Below, piece after piece: positions 17,902-26,417 of a stretch of 64,000 nt of DNA. The stretch covers positions 120,250 to 184,249 of the forward strand of contig JAPPIK010000032.1 in assembly GCA_028820655.1 (NCBI GenBank). Direction: 5' to 3'. The notes under the pieces were generated by a model. It was not told the origin of the DNA and ran no database searches. It saw only the letters and a program-made list of their open reading frames with translations. How positions within the stretch are numbered: position 1 is the stretch's first letter; each line of letters opens with the position of its first letter. The DNA is from Candidatus Poribacteria bacterium (GTDB taxonomy: Bacteria > Poribacteria > WGA-4E > JAJDTR01). The translations under genes were made by a program, and so were the position numbers.

Positions 17902-18870
17902 ATGCCTCGGTCAGTCAGATATAGAACCTATTTTGATGAAGCGTGGAAAAAAGTAGTGGAGCGATTCTTTCCACAGTTTCTCCTATTCTTTGCGCCGAAA
18001 CTATACGAAGATGTGGATTTCTCGCAGTCCTTTACCTTTTTGGATAAAGAGATGCAGCAACTTTCTAAAAAGGGGTTGAAGCAATCCAAGTTAGTCGATA
18101 AATTGGTGAAAATCTATCTAAAAGATGGTAGCGAACAATGGCTGTTGGTTCATATTGAAGTACAAGGCGACGAAGACGAAAACTTTTCGTTGAGAATGTT
18201 CCGCTACTTCTATCGAATCTTTGACCGGTACGGTAAACCAATAGTGAGTATGGCAATTGTTACCGGTCCGGCGAATTGGAAGCCATCACGAGAATACAAA
18301 CTCAAGTTTTATAACAGCGGGGTTGAATTTCAGTATCTGATGTCAACGCTCATGGATTATGAGCGAGATAAACTTTTGGCAGATGATAACCCGATCGCAA
18401 TTGTGGTTTTAGCAGCCCAAGACAGTGAGCGGCTGAGACGACGGTATCGAGCACGATACGATGTCAAATGGCACCTGATACGAATGTTGTATAAACGAAA
18501 TTATACACGCTTAGAGATTCTCGATCTGTTTGATTTTATAGATTGGGTTTTGCAATTGAGTGATAAAGATGAAGAGCGTCTGTGCGAAGAAATCAACAAA
18601 TTAGAGGAGGCGAAACAAATGCCATACATTACAAGCATTGAGCGAATTGGAATTCAGAAAGGATTGCAACAGGGATTGCAACGGGGAGCTCTGGGGGAAA
18701 GTCAGCAACTGATTATTGAAACACTTGATGAACGATTTGGCGCCGTTCCGTCTTTCATTTCTGATGCCATTCTGCAGATTGAAGATCATAATCAGCTCCG
18801 AACCCTGCACCGTAGTGCAATCCGAATCACATCAATTGAAGAATTCCAACAGAAACTGAACAACAATTGA
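17902..18870 (+). CDS. Rpn-family PD-(D/E)XK nuclease (putative recombination-promoting nuclease)
   Basis: About 322 residues. The N-terminal domain reads as a PD-(D/E)XK nuclease of the Rpn/transposase_31-like group: FFAPKLYEDVDF, then KLVDKLVKIYLKDG and WLLVHIEVQG near residue 83, which supplies the D...ExQ core, followed by RMFRYFYRIFDRY. The C-terminal third is helical with a glutamine-rich GLQQGLQRG segment and a DUF4351-like DERFGAVP...IEEFQQKLN end. Rpn proteins promote RecA-independent recombination and are often mobile. I chose the ATG at 17902 over two upstream GTG codons; no clear ribosome site favours either. The gene appears more A+T-rich than its neighbours and may be a recent arrival. 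Confidence 0.8.
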   Translation: MPRSVRYRTYFDEAWKKVVERFFPQFLLFFAPKLYEDVDFSQSFTFLDKEMQQLSKKGLKQSKLVDKLVKIYLKDGSEQWLLVHIEVQGDEDENFSLRMFRYFYRIFDRYGKPIVSMAIVTGPANWKPSREYKLKFYNSGVEFQYLMSTLMDYERDKLLADDNPIAIVVLAAQDSERLRRRYRARYDVKWHLIRMLYKRNYTRLEILDLFDFIDWVLQLSDKDEERLCEEINKLEEAKQMPYITSIERIGIQKGLQQGLQRGALGESQQLIIETLDERFGAVPSFISDAILQIEDHNQLRTLHRSAIRITSIEEFQQKLNNN

Positions 18871-18922
18871 ACATGCCGGATTGCCATTTTTTTTTAAGTC
18901 AATATTAATCTCAAATTAAGTC

Positions 18923-20011
18923 ATGGAGATCTTAAACCAACCTCTGTCTCAAAAAGTCAATGATGCACGTGTTCAACTTGACACTCATGTTCGTGAAATC
19001 GTTGGGTGGCATTTCAATCGGGAGACAGGGAGTCCGTTTTGGTTGGAGTTTGCGGATAAACTCGATTTTGACCCGCGAAAGGAAATCGGGGGATACGACG
19101 ACTTAAAATTACTCGGACATTTTCAGGATGAGTGGTTGCGCGGCGGCCCGGTGCGGCGTTGGGTGCCGAAGGCGTACGCTGATGAACCGGTTTACGTGTT
19201 TGAAACGGGAGGTTCTACAGGAATTCCAAAATCTCGCATCAGCATACGCGACTTTCAGATTGACTACGAAATATATAGCGAAACGCTTTCCGATGGAGGT
19301 TTTCCGTATGGCAGTGATTGGCTGATGCTTGGACCGACCGGGCCAAGGCGGTTGCGTCTTGCTGTCGAACATCTGGCGCAGCATCGAGGCGGCATCTGTT
19401 TTCACGTGGATTTGGATCCACGATGGGTGAATAAACTCATCAATTACGGGAAACATCAGGAATTAGACCTTTACAAAAACCACGTTATCGACCAGGCTCT
19501 CAACATCCTGCGAGCGCACGAGTCTATACGGTGTCTGTTCACGACACCGAAGTTACTCGAGGCGCTGTGCGAGAAAATCTCACTGAAGAAGGCGGGGATT
19601 CGCGGTATTTTCTGCGGCGGGACTGAAATGAACGCTCAATTTCACCGCTTCGCACGGGAGGAATTGATCCCCGGGATAGATTTTGTTCCCACCTATGGAA
19701 ACACGTTGATGGGATTAGCGTGCTGTAAACCATTCGATTTAGCCGACAACTATGCCATTATCTATTATCCTCCCCAACCGCGTGCTGTCATCGAACTGGT
19801 CGGCCTGGAAAACACCGAAGAAACAGTCGAATATGATCAGACAGGTCGGGTCATGCTGACCACCCTAACCAAAGAATTTTTCATGCCGCGCTTCCTTGAA
19901 AGAGATGAGGCGGAACGAGCAAGACCGATCGAGAATTATCCTTGGGATGGAGTTGAGAACCTCAGGTTGTTATCTGAGTTAACAGAGTCGGTCGTGGTAG
20001 GCGTGTACTAA
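18923..20011 (+). CDS. AMP-forming acyl/aryl ligase-like protein (LuxE/PaaK-type)
   Basis: 362 residues of the ANL adenylate-forming fold. The ATP-binding loop is ETGGSTGIPKSR near residue 93, and GGTEMNAQFHRF and PTYGNTLMGLACC match motifs of PaaK/LuxE-type enzymes. At 362 residues it is shorter than PaaK CoA ligases (about 430) and close to acyl-protein synthetases such as LuxE; the usual small C-terminal lid seems reduced. It would activate a carboxylic acid. The same-strand genes that follow encode a propeller protein, an aldehyde dehydrogenase and an alcohol dehydrogenase, so acid-to-aldehyde-to-alcohol reduction is the simplest reading. The substrate is unknown. Confidence 0.7.
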   Translation: MEILNQPLSQKVNDARVQLDTHVREIVGWHFNRETGSPFWLEFADKLDFDPRKEIGGYDDLKLLGHFQDEWLRGGPVRRWVPKAYADEPVYVFETGGSTGIPKSRISIRDFQIDYEIYSETLSDGGFPYGSDWLMLGPTGPRRLRLAVEHLAQHRGGICFHVDLDPRWVNKLINYGKHQELDLYKNHVIDQALNILRAHESIRCLFTTPKLLEALCEKISLKKAGIRGIFCGGTEMNAQFHRFAREELIPGIDFVPTYGNTLMGLACCKPFDLADNYAIIYYPPQPRAVIELVGLENTEETVEYDQTGRVMLTTLTKEFFMPRFLERDEAERARPIENYPWDGVENLRLLSELTESVVVGVY

Positions 20012-20170
20012 CCGGCGACAGTCGCTATGCAGAATGGCGGGACTAAAGGCTTGGATTGGTGGGAGAACCGGTGAATCGCAGGCGTCGTGATCACTAGACG
20101 TTGTCCAATCAGTCGACTAGCGTTCTTCGAGGTATATCGAATGGCACCGTGGATTGAATGAGAGGAACTA

Positions 20171-20872
20171 ATGGCTATCAAAATCGAGAAATTGTTTCGT
20201 GCCCCTTACTCTATGCCGAATGGGTTGCAAGTTACCGACGATGGTCTATGGGTCGTTGATCAGATAACGGATAGGGTTGCTCTGCTTGAGATGAAGAACA
20301 CGTCTGAATACGGTGTGCCAAGAGTCGTATCGGAGATTGCGACCGAATCATCCAATACGAGCGGGATGACCTATGGAGGCGGATCGCTTTGGTTGACAGC
20401 GAACGGTGAAGGGAGCCGCTGGAGACCGGCCCGACCAACGGACGCGAACACGGGCGGTTCGGACATACTCAGAGTAGATCCGAAAACGGGCGACACCACG
20501 GAGCGGTATCCGTTGCCCGGTGGGGGCGGAACACACGGTGTTGAATACGACAACTACGACGACGGCTATGTCTGGGTCCAAACCCTCAAGGATGATGTCC
20601 TGCATAAGGTAAAAATTTCCGACTGGTCTGTGCAACACACGATTCCCCTGCCGTATACCCGCGGTCATGGTATGGTGCGATTAGATGATGGTATCTGGGT
20701 CGTGCACACCTCTGACCGTGTCATCGTCAAATTAGACTTGAACGACGGTCGACTAATGGATCGAATTGAAGTGCCGGAACCGCATCCCGAACCGCACGGG
20801 TTGTCAATCTTCAATGGGGGTTTTGTGTATTGCGATGCGACTTCCGGCTGGGTGGCGAAAATCACGTTATGA
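20171..20872 (+). CDS. Beta-propeller protein, SMP-30/virginiamycin-B-lyase-like
   Basis: 233 residues with no signal peptide. It has propeller-like repeats such as PNGLQVTDDGLWVVDQ, THGVEYDNYDDGYVWVQT, GHGMVRLDDGIWVVHT and PHGLSIFNGGFVYCDA, reminiscent of Vgb lyase or SMP-30/gluconolactonase-type propellers. AGAGGAAC just before the ATG supports the start. Catalytic residues cannot be assigned. It lies between the ligase and the aldehyde dehydrogenase on the same strand and is probably part of that operon, perhaps handling the small-molecule product, but this is speculation. Confidence 0.6.
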   Translation: MAIKIEKLFRAPYSMPNGLQVTDDGLWVVDQITDRVALLEMKNTSEYGVPRVVSEIATESSNTSGMTYGGGSLWLTANGEGSRWRPARPTDANTGGSDILRVDPKTGDTTERYPLPGGGGTHGVEYDNYDDGYVWVQTLKDDVLHKVKISDWSVQHTIPLPYTRGHGMVRLDDGIWVVHTSDRVIVKLDLNDGRLMDRIEVPEPHPEPHGLSIFNGGFVYCDATSGWVAKITL

Positions 20873-20921
20873 CGCTCTATTCTGCGTTTCATAACCCGTT
20901 AGATTTTAAAGTAGAGTCCCC

Positions 20922-22349
20922 ATGATACATATTCCAATTCTTCGGGCCGGAAGGTCTTACAAGAGTCTGACTACGGTTGATGTACCTCATGTCAAGGGGG
21001 GTGAACCGGTTGCCCGTGTAAGTCAGGCGAATCAGGGATTGATTGCAAAGGATTTGCATAGCGTCGATCAGAACTGGCGGGCTCTGGAAGCCCTCACCGT
21101 TTCGGAGTTGCTTGTCATTTGTAAAGAGGCGGCACAACTATTCGCGGAAACGGAACTGCCACTGGATGGCGCGTCGCAGTCTCCAGACGATTATGTTCAC
21201 TGCCTTTCTGCCACCACAGGGATGCCCGAATCACTTTGTTGGAAGAACATGGCAAAGATTCGAGTGGTGTTGGAAGAACTTGAGGCGATTCTCGGTGGAT
21301 TGACACGAGGACTAGATCTCTCGGTTCTTGATGAAGGCTGGGGCGTTCAAGATGGGAGGCATCTAAGTTATGTGCCGCAAACCGAGGCGCTAGGCGCGGT
21401 GCTTCCGAACAACTCCCCCGGTGTGCACGCCCTCTGGATTCCGGCGGTTGCACTTAAAACTCCGCTCATTCTGAAGCCCGGGAGTCTGGAACCGTGGACG
21501 CCGTTTCGTATATCACAAGCGTTGATCGAAGCGGGTTGTCCCATGGAAGCGTTTGGGTTTTATCCGACCGACTATTCGGGAAGTAGCGAAATCCTGCTCC
21601 GATCTGGTCGATCTATGCTGTTTGGAGGGGGAACCACGGTTTCACCATGGAAAACTGACTCCCGTGTACAGATACATGGTCCCGGTCAGAGCAAAATCAT
21701 CCTCGCCGACGATACGATAGCGGGCTGGGAAGACTACGCCGATTTGATGGTTGCTTCCGTTGCAGAAAATGGCGGCAGATCGTGTATCAACGCGTCGGGG
21801 GTCTGGGTGCCGTCAGATGGCAAAGAAGTCGCAGAGGCATTGGCGTCGCGTTTGTCGCGAATTGAGGCTAGACCGCTGGATGATCCGGAAGCCGGAATAG
21901 CCGCGTTTCCGAATCCGGAAGTCGCCCATCACATGTCAAATCTTATTGATAGTCATCTCAAAGTGCCGGGCGCAACGGATATCACGGCAATGGTTCGAGG
22001 GACGGAGAGGCTCGCTCAAGTTGATGGATGCACATTCCTACTGCCGACGGTCATTTGGTGTGAAGATTGGCAACACCCTCTCGCAAACACCGAATTCCTT
22101 TTTCCCTTCGTCAGTGTTGTCGAAGTACCTCAAACGGCCATGTTGGAACGCATTGGTCCCACTTTGGTTGTGACGGCCATCACGGAAAATAGAAAATTTA
22201 GGCGTGATTTGACCAACTCACTAGCGGTGGATCGCTTGAATTTGGGGCCCATTCCCACAAATCAGATTTCGTGGGATCAACCACACGAGGGGAATCTTTT
22301 TGATTTTTTGTATCAACAGCGGGCATTACAGATTGAGCCAAGGAGATAA
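20922..22349 (+). CDS. Aldehyde dehydrogenase superfamily protein (possible acyl reductase)
   Basis: 475 residues of the ALDH fold. Visible are VLPNNSPGVHALWIPAVALK for the cofactor-binding region, LILKPGSLEPWTPF with the NAD(P)-contacting lysine, and the catalytic cysteine in ENGGRSCINASGVWVP near residue 287. The NNSPGVHAL segment and the ligase neighbour recall LuxC-type acyl reductases, which take an activated acyl group to the aldehyde; an ordinary aldehyde oxidation is the alternative. The gene ends 11 bases before the iron alcohol dehydrogenase. Cytoplasmic. Confidence 0.8.
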   Translation: MIHIPILRAGRSYKSLTTVDVPHVKGGEPVARVSQANQGLIAKDLHSVDQNWRALEALTVSELLVICKEAAQLFAETELPLDGASQSPDDYVHCLSATTGMPESLCWKNMAKIRVVLEELEAILGGLTRGLDLSVLDEGWGVQDGRHLSYVPQTEALGAVLPNNSPGVHALWIPAVALKTPLILKPGSLEPWTPFRISQALIEAGCPMEAFGFYPTDYSGSSEILLRSGRSMLFGGGTTVSPWKTDSRVQIHGPGQSKIILADDTIAGWEDYADLMVASVAENGGRSCINASGVWVPSDGKEVAEALASRLSRIEARPLDDPEAGIAAFPNPEVAHHMSNLIDSHLKVPGATDITAMVRGTERLAQVDGCTFLLPTVIWCEDWQHPLANTEFLFPFVSVVEVPQTAMLERIGPTLVVTAITENRKFRRDLTNSLAVDRLNLGPIPTNQISWDQPHEGNLFDFLYQQRALQIEPRR

Positions 22350-22360
22350 CGAATAAAGAG

Positions 22361-23470
22361 ATGCTCTCCTTCGATTTCCAACCTTCCACCCGTGTAGTCT
22401 TCGGGGAAAACGCGTTAGGTAATTTAGGGAGTTTGGCGAAGGAATTGGGAGCACAGGATGTCTTAATCATCACCGACCCCGGCGTTGCTGAAGCGGGCAT
22501 CGTCGAGAAAGCAGTGGATTTTCTGGTAAAGCAATCTATTAGTTGCGCTGTGTTCCAGGAAGTTGAAGAAAATCCGACTACGAAGCATGTTGCTAACGGC
22601 GTCCGATTTGCTCGCGATTTGGGACAACTTGATCTCATCGTGGGGCTAGGCGGTGGTAGCGCAATGGACTGCGCAAAAGGAATGAACTTTATCCTCACAA
22701 ATGGCGGAGTGATGGAAGACTTTTGGGGTATGGACAAAGCATCCAAACCCATGCTGCCATCGATTGGGATTCCAACGACCGCCGGCACAGGCAGCGAAGC
22801 GCAGTCGTACGCATTGATCGCCCGGGAAGAAAGCCATGTTAAGATGGCGTGCGGCGACAAGAAGGCTCGGTTTCGAACGGTCATTCTCGATCCCGTTTTG
22901 ACCTCGAGCGCGCCCGATGATGTAAGGGCGAGTACGGGAATTGATGCGATCTCCCATGCCGTGGAGAGCCATGTCGCAACGCGTCGGAATCCGGTGTCAC
23001 AGCTATTTTCGAGAGAGGCATGGTGTCTGCTTGAGAACAGTTTTGAGACTGTAATCGTCAATCCAGCCAATCTTGAGGCTCAGAGCCAGATGCTGCTGGG
23101 TGCGCATTACGCGGGGGTTGCCGTAGAGAATTCAATGCTTGGCGCTGCGCACGCATGCGCCAATCCATTGACCTCAAGTTACGGAATCACTCATGGAGTT
23201 GCGGTAGGACTGATGCTCCCGCACGTCATCAAGTTCAATTCTCGGATCATGGGGAAGTCGTATCGGGAGTTGCATTCCTCATCGATTTATGAACGAGTGT
23301 GTGAACTGAAAGCCGCCGCACATTTGCCTGGCATGTTGCGCGATTTTGGAATTGACGAGAGCGATCTGCCAAGACTAGCGGGAGAGGCTGCGAACCAATG
23401 GACGGGGAAATTCAATCCGCGCCCCGCCAATGAAACCGAGTTGCTTCAACTCTATGAATCAGCCTACTAA
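22361..23470 (+). CDS. Iron-containing alcohol dehydrogenase
   Basis: 369 residues of the group III (iron-dependent) alcohol dehydrogenases. Motifs: GLGGGSAMDCAKG for NAD(P) binding, PTTAGTGSEAQSYALI, and metal ligands in TGIDAISHAVESHVA and in the paired histidines of AHACANPLTSSYGITHGVAVGLMLPHV. It interconverts aldehydes and alcohols using NAD(P)H. Directly downstream of an aldehyde dehydrogenase (11-base gap) and overlapping the next gene, it is clearly in one operon with them; the likely direction is reduction of the aldehyde made upstream. Confidence 0.88.
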   Translation: MLSFDFQPSTRVVFGENALGNLGSLAKELGAQDVLIITDPGVAEAGIVEKAVDFLVKQSISCAVFQEVEENPTTKHVANGVRFARDLGQLDLIVGLGGGSAMDCAKGMNFILTNGGVMEDFWGMDKASKPMLPSIGIPTTAGTGSEAQSYALIAREESHVKMACGDKKARFRTVILDPVLTSSAPDDVRASTGIDAISHAVESHVATRRNPVSQLFSREAWCLLENSFETVIVNPANLEAQSQMLLGAHYAGVAVENSMLGAAHACANPLTSSYGITHGVAVGLMLPHVIKFNSRIMGKSYRELHSSSIYERVCELKAAAHLPGMLRDFGIDESDLPRLAGEAANQWTGKFNPRPANETELLQLYESAY

Positions 23471-24605
23471 ATCCCATAAAGTTTCACACGTTGCGGTTTT
23501 GGTTTTTATAGGATGTATTCTACCTTTCTCGGTTCTGCACGGTGAGGTCACCTCTCACGATTGGCCTAGTTTTCGAGGTAATTCGGCATTAACGGGGGTT
23601 GCTGTGAGCAAATTACCCGTCAGCCTCGAACTGCTGTGGACGTATCAAACCGGGGAAGGCATTGAGTCAACCGCAGCCATCACGGGTGAAACCGTCTATG
23701 TAGGTTCATGGGATGGGCATCTGTATGCGGTCAACCTGTTGACCGGAGAACTCAAGTGGAAATACAAGGCCTCAAACGAGATTAAATCATCCCCGTCCGT
23801 CTTTGGAGACGTAGTATATTTTGGCGATGAAACTGGTGATTTTCACGCGGTGGACGCCAAGACCGGTGTGAAACTGTGGGTTTTCCGCACGGAAGCCGGA
23901 ATTATTTCATCGGCAAATTTCGCCGGTGATCGGGTTATCTTCGGTTCTTATGATCAGTATCTGTACTGTTTGTCCATTAAAGACGGTTCTCTGATTTGGA
24001 AGTTCCAAACCGAGGGTTATGTGCATGGCTCTCCAGCCATTTCTGACGGAGTCGCGGTCGTCACCGGTTGTGACAGCTATCTTCGCCTCATTAGTTTGAA
24101 GAGCGGCCGGCAGGAGAAGGCCATAGAGTTGGGGGACTATATCGCCGCCAGTCCGGCAATGCTGAACCATCGTGTTTATGCCGGGACGTTCGGGAATCGA
24201 GTGTTGGGAATTGACCTGCGAAGCGATAGCATTCTTTGGCGCTATGAGAATCCGAAAAAACAGTTCCCGTTTTACGCGTCGGCTGCCATTACCGAAAATG
24301 TCCTCGTTATCGGTGGCAGGGACAAGATGGTCCACGCCCTCAAGCCGGAGACCGGTGAACTATTGTGGAGCTACAACGTAAAGTCACGAGTGGATTCCTC
24401 GCCGGTCATCGTTGGCACTCGCGCGTTTTTTGGAACCACGGGCGGAGTCATATACGGGTTGAACATTCAGTCGGGCGAGCGGGTTTGGGAATTCGTCACC
24501 GGAGCGTCGATTATGGCGTCCCCGAGTGTTGGCGGCGGTAGGTTGGTGATAGGGTCGGACGACGGAATCCTATACTGTTTCGGTATAAAGGAAGACGATG
24601 AGTGA
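23454..24605 (+). CDS. Exported PQQ-type (BamB-like) beta-propeller protein
   Basis: About 383 residues. The track starts at 23430; ATG 23454 gives a compact signal peptide (VSHVAVLVFIGCILPFSVLHG) and a shorter overlap (17 bases) with the alcohol dehydrogenase. The mature part is a regular propeller with YAVNLLTGELKWKYKA, HAVDAKTGVKLWVFRT, YCLSIKDGSLIWKFQT, HALKPETGELLWSYNV and YGLNIQSGERVWEFVT blades, close in pattern to BamB/PQQ-like proteins. Its stop overlaps the start of the radical SAM gene by eight bases. An exported propeller inside an otherwise cytoplasmic reduction operon is odd; a sensor or electron-transfer role is possible but unproven. Confidence 0.75.
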   Translation: MNQPTKSHKVSHVAVLVFIGCILPFSVLHGEVTSHDWPSFRGNSALTGVAVSKLPVSLELLWTYQTGEGIESTAAITGETVYVGSWDGHLYAVNLLTGELKWKYKASNEIKSSPSVFGDVVYFGDETGDFHAVDAKTGVKLWVFRTEAGIISSANFAGDRVIFGSYDQYLYCLSIKDGSLIWKFQTEGYVHGSPAISDGVAVVTGCDSYLRLISLKSGRQEKAIELGDYIAASPAMLNHRVYAGTFGNRVLGIDLRSDSILWRYENPKKQFPFYASAAITENVLVIGGRDKMVHALKPETGELLWSYNVKSRVDSSPVIVGTRAFFGTTGGVIYGLNIQSGERVWEFVTGASIMASPSVGGGRLVIGSDDGILYCFGIKEDDE

Positions 24606-25944
24606 TCAGGGCAAGAATGTGAAGTCGGAACCGGCGACGACACGATCAGATTCAGAAAACACGGAAGTCGGGAGTGTTTTTGTCTCGAACTACCCTCCAT
24701 ATTCCTTCTGGAACACAGAGGCCGTCCCGGATGCTATGGGGATCTTGGACTCGAGTGCGTCCCTAGGAGCACAGCTGGGACTTTATCTCCACATTCCGTT
24801 TTGCCGAAAGCGCTGTAAATTTTGTTATTTTCGGGTTTATACCGATAAGAACAGTTCGGAAATCGAAGTATACCTCGACGCGTTGGCGAGAGAGGTCGAA
24901 ATCTACAGCACTATGCCCGCAATCAACGGCAGACCTCTATCATTTGTCTACTTCGGCGGCGGGACCCCGTCATACATTAGCGCCAAACACTTGAAAGCGC
25001 TTGTTGATCGGCTGAAGAAAGCAATTCCTTGGGATGGTGCAGACGAAATTGCCTTTGAGTGTGAACCTGGCACCCTGACCCAAACCAAGTTAGAAGCTAT
25101 CAGAGAAATTGGTGTGACCCGGTTGAGCCTAGGCGTCGAAAACCTCAACGACGATATCTTGGCGGAAAACGGCAGGGCGCATCTTTCCAAAGAAGTCTAT
25201 CGCGTCATGCCTTGGATCGAAGCGCTCGACTTCGATCAGGTCAATATAGATCTGATTGCGGGAATGGTTGGCGAGACATGGGAAAGTTGGCGTGCAACGG
25301 TCCAACAGACCATTGAGTTGAATCCTGATAGCATTACTATATACCAGATGGAACTGCCGTTTAACGCCACCTATTCACAAGACATTCTTGGCGGTAAAGC
25401 GTTGCCCGTAGCGAATTGGAAAACCAAACGCGAATGGCATAACTACGCATTTGAGCAGTTCGAACTCGCCGGATTCGCGAATTCTAGCGCATACACAATG
25501 GTAAAGAGAGGCAAACCGCGCAGATTTGTCTACCGCGATGCGGTCTGGCAAGGGAGCGACATGATGGGAACGGGGGTTGCTTCTTTTTCGCATATGAGTG
25601 GTGCGCACTATCAGAATGCGACCGGTTGGAAGGACTATATCGGTTCGCTTAAAGCCGACCGACTGCCATTGAGCCGCGCGTTCTTAACAACCCCGTCAGA
25701 GCGCCTTACACGCGAAATGATACTGCAATTGAAATTGGGAAGGATAGACACAGCCTATTACCGCGAGAAGTTTAATGTCGACATACTGGAGGAGTTTGGT
25801 TCAACCTACAAAAAACTGCAAGATGAAGGCATGTTAATTCTCGATGTAGATTCGGTGGAACTGACGAGAAAAGGGTTGCTCCAGGTCGATGGGCTGTTGC
25901 CGGAGTTCTATGCTCCAAAATATCGGAATGCGCGATATACGTAA
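24598..25944 (+). CDS. HemN/HemW-like radical SAM protein
   Basis: 448 residues. The radical SAM cluster motif is CRKRCKFC near residue 69 (CxxxCxxC) in LYLHIPFCRKRCKFCYF, followed by YFGGGTPSY, ECEPGTL, RLSLGVENLNDDIL and a C-terminal HemN-type winged region with LTREMILQLKLGRID. The sequence fits the oxygen-independent coproporphyrinogen oxidase family, but HemN relatives also include HemW haem chaperones, methyltransferases and cyclopropanases. Because it is translationally coupled (8-base overlap) to a propeller protein and follows dehydrogenases rather than haem genes, a role in modifying the operon's product is at least as likely as haem synthesis. It carries a ~55-residue N-terminal extension before the core. 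Confidence 0.8.
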   Translation: MSDQGKNVKSEPATTRSDSENTEVGSVFVSNYPPYSFWNTEAVPDAMGILDSSASLGAQLGLYLHIPFCRKRCKFCYFRVYTDKNSSEIEVYLDALAREVEIYSTMPAINGRPLSFVYFGGGTPSYISAKHLKALVDRLKKAIPWDGADEIAFECEPGTLTQTKLEAIREIGVTRLSLGVENLNDDILAENGRAHLSKEVYRVMPWIEALDFDQVNIDLIAGMVGETWESWRATVQQTIELNPDSITIYQMELPFNATYSQDILGGKALPVANWKTKREWHNYAFEQFELAGFANSSAYTMVKRGKPRRFVYRDAVWQGSDMMGTGVASFSHMSGAHYQNATGWKDYIGSLKADRLPLSRAFLTTPSERLTREMILQLKLGRIDTAYYREKFNVDILEEFGSTYKKLQDEGMLILDVDSVELTRKGLLQVDGLLPEFYAPKYRNARYT

Positions 25945-26124
25945 AGAAGACAGGGGCAATGTTAGTTGATTCGCTTCACAAAAGATGATGTGTGAAGTAG
26001 CACGGATCAAATAGCCCATGACCCGTTAGCAATTTAATTGACGCGAATTTTCTTGATAACTGCACAAATCGATAGGGTAAATTCTGGGTCAATCAATAGG
26101 CATATGTCCAAACCTGCAACCGTC

Positions 26125-26156
26125 GAAACCAAGTGTTTTCTTGAAAACTTGGTTTC
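26125..26156. repeat. Imperfect long inverted repeat
   Basis: GAAACCAAG-tg-TTTTC pairs with GAAAACTTGGTTTC around a two-base centre: 14 base pairs with a two-base bulge. It lies 80 bases upstream of the promoter. It may be the terminator of an earlier transcript or an operator; the centre is too tight for a stable RNA loop without opening of the inner pairs. Confidence 0.5.
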
Positions 26157-26235
26157 TTTATGCCACGAAACCGCCGAATCCGAATATTCTTTTGATAACT
26201 TGATTTCCACCCTCACTCAACACGCCAATGTTTGA

Positions 26236-26264
26236 TTGACAACTTAATATCTGTGTGGTATATT
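26236..26264 (+). promoter_or_regulatory. Consensus sigma70-type promoter
   Basis: TTGACA (26236-26241) and TATATT (26259-26264) at the ideal 17-base spacing. Transcription would start near 26271 and run into a terminator-like structure about 145 bases later, then into the DUF488-RecQ genes if that is read through. Confidence 0.7.
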
Positions 26265-26270
26265 TTAACA

Positions 26271-26417
26271 AGCCATCCGTCATGAAGGGGAACTCATTTT
26301 TTCTGTCGGCATTTTGTTGGCGTTACGATTCCCGAAAACCCGCTCTAGCAAAGGAATCCTCCGTTTCAGGACCTGCCAACACGCGGCTTATATAGACGCT
26401 CCGTTGGCATCTTTTTT
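26271..26417 (+). ncRNA. Candidate structured leader or small RNA
   Basis: Bounded by a consensus promoter and a stem with a T-run. The segment GCCAAC (26375-26380) can pair with GTTGGC downstream (26403-26408, terminator) or with GTTGGC upstream (26316-26321), giving mutually exclusive folds as in attenuators. GGGAA near 26288 can also pair with TTCCC near 26329. It matches no riboswitch, 6S, SRP or T-box signature that I recognise. Confidence 0.4.
26374..26417 (+). terminator. Terminator-like hairpin with T-run
   Basis: TGCCAAC (26374-26380) pairs with GTTGGCA (26403-26409), with an inner GCG/CGC pair, and is followed by TCTTTTTT. The 22-base loop region is long for a simple intrinsic terminator, so efficiency is uncertain. 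Confidence 0.5.

Noticed and set aside
18889-18897. T-run after the Rpn gene considered as a terminator
   Set aside because: I could not find a convincing stem immediately before it; left unannotated.
22198-23070. 290-codon minus-strand ORF under the alcohol dehydrogenase
   Set aside because: The plus-strand gene has clear ADH motifs; this one has none.
26038-26235. 65-codon ORF upstream of the leader promoter
   Set aside because: TTG start without ribosome site and encloses the imperfect hairpin; no resemblance to any family.
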